NCBI GenBank assembly: GCA_026985075.1
Contig: JALSQX010000067.1
Location: 248,001-312,000, forward strand
Length of the DNA stretch: 64,000 bases
Direction: 5' to 3'
Origin: Blastocatellia bacterium
GTDB taxonomy: Bacteria > Acidobacteriota > Blastocatellia > HR10 > J050
A model generated the notes under the pieces. It worked only from the letters and a program-made list of their open reading frames with translations. It made no database searches and was not told the DNA's origin. Below, piece by piece: positions 62,391 through 64,000 of the stretch. A program made the position numbers and the translations under genes. The number at the start of each line of letters is the position of its first letter. The first letter of the stretch is position 1.

Positions 62391-64000
62391 ATGGACGCCT
62401 TCACGCTGGCCTTTCTGATCGAGGAGATGCGCCCCTCTCTCTCCCACTCCTCACTGGAGAGGATCCAGCAGGTGGGGCCTCGCCAGCTCGTTCTCCGATT
62501 TCGACGGGCAAAACTGCTCATCTCGATTGACGATCGCCATCCAACGCTGTATCTCATTCGGAGGTCGACCAAGCCCCCGGCGGCGTCGCCTTCGCCATTC
62601 GTGTTGCGCGCCCAGAAACATCTGGTTGGAGGGCGGCTCGAGGAGCTCTCTCAAGTTGACGTCGATCGCGTCATAAGCCTCCACTTCCTCGTCGGGCGAA
62701 CATCAGGATCGGATCAACACGCTTCTCTGGTCATCGAACTCATCGACCGTCGAGCCAATGCCTTCCTTCTGGACGCTGAGCAGCGCATTGTGGAACGATA
62801 TGTCGACCGCGAGAGTGACCAACGCCGTCCCGGGCAGCTCTACACTCCTCCCCAACCCGCGGAGAAGATCGATCCCCGGGAGCTGTCCCGGGCTCAACTT
62901 CAACGACTGATCGATGAGGCGGGCTCGGTGGAGAAGGCGCTCGTCAGAGGCGTCAAAGGGTTCAGCCCAATGATGGCTCGGGAGGTGGCGGCGCGGGCCG
63001 AGCCAGGGGACCCGTATTCGGCTCTTCAACACCTCGTCGCCGAACTCTCGGCTCACTCACCCAGTCCTCACATCTATGCTCCCGCGCCGCTGGACCAGAT
63101 CCAACCGGGGCGCGTCGACTGGAAGGTTGAGCTCCTCCTTTCGCCGATCGCTCTCCGCTGGCCTTCGGAACGAGGATTGACAGCGACTCCATTTACGAGT
63201 ATGGTGGAAGCTGTAGAGACCTATGAACAACTGGTTGAACGGATTCGATCATTTCAGGAGGAGAAGCGCGCTCTGCTGGCCGCCCTGGGCCAGCGTCGTA
63301 AGAAACTCGAGCGGCGACGGATACAGATAGCGAGAGACATGGAGCAAGCAGAAGATTACGAGCAGTATCGGCGGTTTGGCGAGTTGCTCTTGGCCAGTGC
63401 GCGACAGGCCGAGCGAAGCCCAACGGGATTCCGCGTGATCGATTATTACGATCCCGAACAGCGTCTCATCGACATCCCGGCCGAGCCCCACGTGACGCCC
63501 GAGCAAGCGGCGGTCGGATACTTCAATCAATACCACAAAAAGAAACGCCGATGGGAGGCCGCCGCAGAGCGAGCCGCTCAGGCCGAGCGAGAGTGGGCGG
63601 ACCTTCAAAGGCTCGCTCGACGCCTGGAGGCTGCCGAGAATCCGGAAGCGCTCGCTCCCCTCCGAGAAGACATTCTGGGCACGGCTTCCACTGAAGTCCC
63701 CACCACGCCCAGAGGCAAGCCAAAGGTTCAGAAACTCCCGGGGATATGGCGATATTGGTCGTCGGAACGACGTGAGATTTGGGTCGGCCGTAGCGCCGAA
63801 GCCAACGAGCGACTCACCTTCAGGCTGGCTCGAGCTCATGACCTCTGGCTCCATGCCGCCGATTATCCGGGATCGCACGTGATATTGCGAAAGGCGAAAG
63901 GCGAACCCCTCTCCTTCCCCTCGCTCGTGGAAGCAGCGGAGCTGGCGGCCTTTTTCAGTCAGGCGCGCCGAGAGGGTAAGGTCGTCGTCCATTACACCGA
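62391..64000 (+). CDS. rqcH: Ribosome quality-control protein RqcH / NFACT family (3' end cut by window)
   Basis: The frame is open from ATG 62391 to the last base, at least 536 residues. N-terminal domain begins MDAFTLAFLIEEMRPSLSHS, as in NFACT-N; a long coiled-coil region with RSFQEEKRALLAALGQRRKKLERRR follows; the NFACT-R domain begins about residue 460 (EIWVGRSAEANERLTF, HDLWLHAADYPGSHVIL). RqcH/NEMF proteins recruit alanyl-tRNA to tag stalled nascent chains on large ribosomal subunits. N-terminal residues RQLVLRFRRAKLLIS and NAFLL fit the family. C-terminus is outside the window. Confidence 0.92.
   Translation, partial: MDAFTLAFLIEEMRPSLSHSSLERIQQVGPRQLVLRFRRAKLLISIDDRHPTLYLIRRSTKPPAASPSPFVLRAQKHLVGGRLEELSQVDVDRVISLHFLVGRTSGSDQHASLVIELIDRRANAFLLDAEQRIVERYVDRESDQRRPGQLYTPPQPAEKIDPRELSRAQLQRLIDEAGSVEKALVRGVKGFSPMMAREVAARAEPGDPYSALQHLVAELSAHSPSPHIYAPAPLDQIQPGRVDWKVELLLSPIALRWPSERGLTATPFTSMVEAVETYEQLVERIRSFQEEKRALLAALGQRRKKLERRRIQIARDMEQAEDYEQYRRFGELLLASARQAERSPTGFRVIDYYDPEQRLIDIPAEPHVTPEQAAVGYFNQYHKKKRRWEAAAERAAQAEREWADLQRLARRLEAAENPEALAPLREDILGTASTEVPTTPRGKPKVQKLPGIWRYWSSERREIWVGRSAEANERLTFRLARAHDLWLHAADYPGSHVILRKAKGEPLSFPSLVEAAELAAFFSQARREGKVVVHYT

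Overview
The window looks like chromosomal core DNA from a Gram-negative, moderately GC-rich bacterium (G+C judged by eye, not counted). The gene mix fits the phylum Acidobacteriota best, perhaps a thermophilic or soil Blastocatellia/Chloracidobacterium-like lineage: split glycine dehydrogenase, arginine decarboxylase followed by a deoxyhypusine-synthase-like gene and agmatinase, a long beta-CASP hydrolase, secreted CARDB, PPC and BNR proteins, and an ArsA-like ATPase. This is inference from gene content. There is no rRNA, phage, insertion sequence or CRISPR array; the only RNA gene recognised is tRNA-Leu(CAA).

Layout. 1-5.0 kb: start of a lipoprotein gene, an orphan hydantoinase B, an exported protein, and a leftward coaX / unknown / chorismate mutase operon. 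5.1-8.2 kb: ArsA-like ATPase, family 9 glycosyltransferase, glutamine amidotransferase. 8.7-13 kb: carbamate kinase plus an ornithine-carbamoyltransferase-like enzyme, then a type III polyketide synthase with an FAD oxidoreductase. 13-16.5 kb: a beta-CASP protein with C-terminal repeats, then a palindrome-rich gene-free stretch. 16.5-24.8 kb: nagA-recQ, iscS-iscU divergent from a SAM hydroxide adenosyltransferase, tRNA-Leu, tyrS, and a DnaC/DnaI-type ATPase. 24.9-34.9 kb: five leftward genes for secreted proteins (BNR repeats, a 1444-residue composite protein, two tandem matrixin-type metalloproteases, a small exported protein) behind a promoter with a palindrome in its spacer. 35-39.5 kb: glycine cleavage operon gcvT-gcvH-gcvPA-gcvPB. 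39.8-43.7 kb: a 14-repeat FG-GAP protein and an ECF sigma/anti-sigma pair separated by a structured spacer. 43.9-51 kb: a membrane-anchored TPR-like protein, metallophosphoesterase, phosphatidylglycerophosphate synthase, AI-2E transporter, and a DinG helicase coupled to a P1 peptidase. 51.5-60.8 kb: an unknown small gene, HD phosphohydrolase, RpiB-like protein, MurJ, a SprT-like metallopeptidase and a polyamine operon. 61-64 kb: a zinc-ribbon/RDD membrane protein and the 5' part of rqcH, which runs off the window.

Two kinds of gene start recur. About ten genes have a good -35/-10 pair whose -10 box lies only 7-14 bases before the start codon, with no Shine-Dalgarno sequence, which suggests leaderless or near-leaderless mRNAs. 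Others, notably the secreted-protein cluster, coaX, speA and gcvH, have strong AGGAGG-type sites and longer leaders. No clearly new defence or mobile system was found. The observations most worth following are the leaderless-start pattern, the secreted protease/adhesin cluster with its putative operator, the beta-CASP C-terminal repeats, the structured sigma/anti-sigma spacer, the RpiB-like protein lacking the usual catalytic cysteine, and the polyamine operon.
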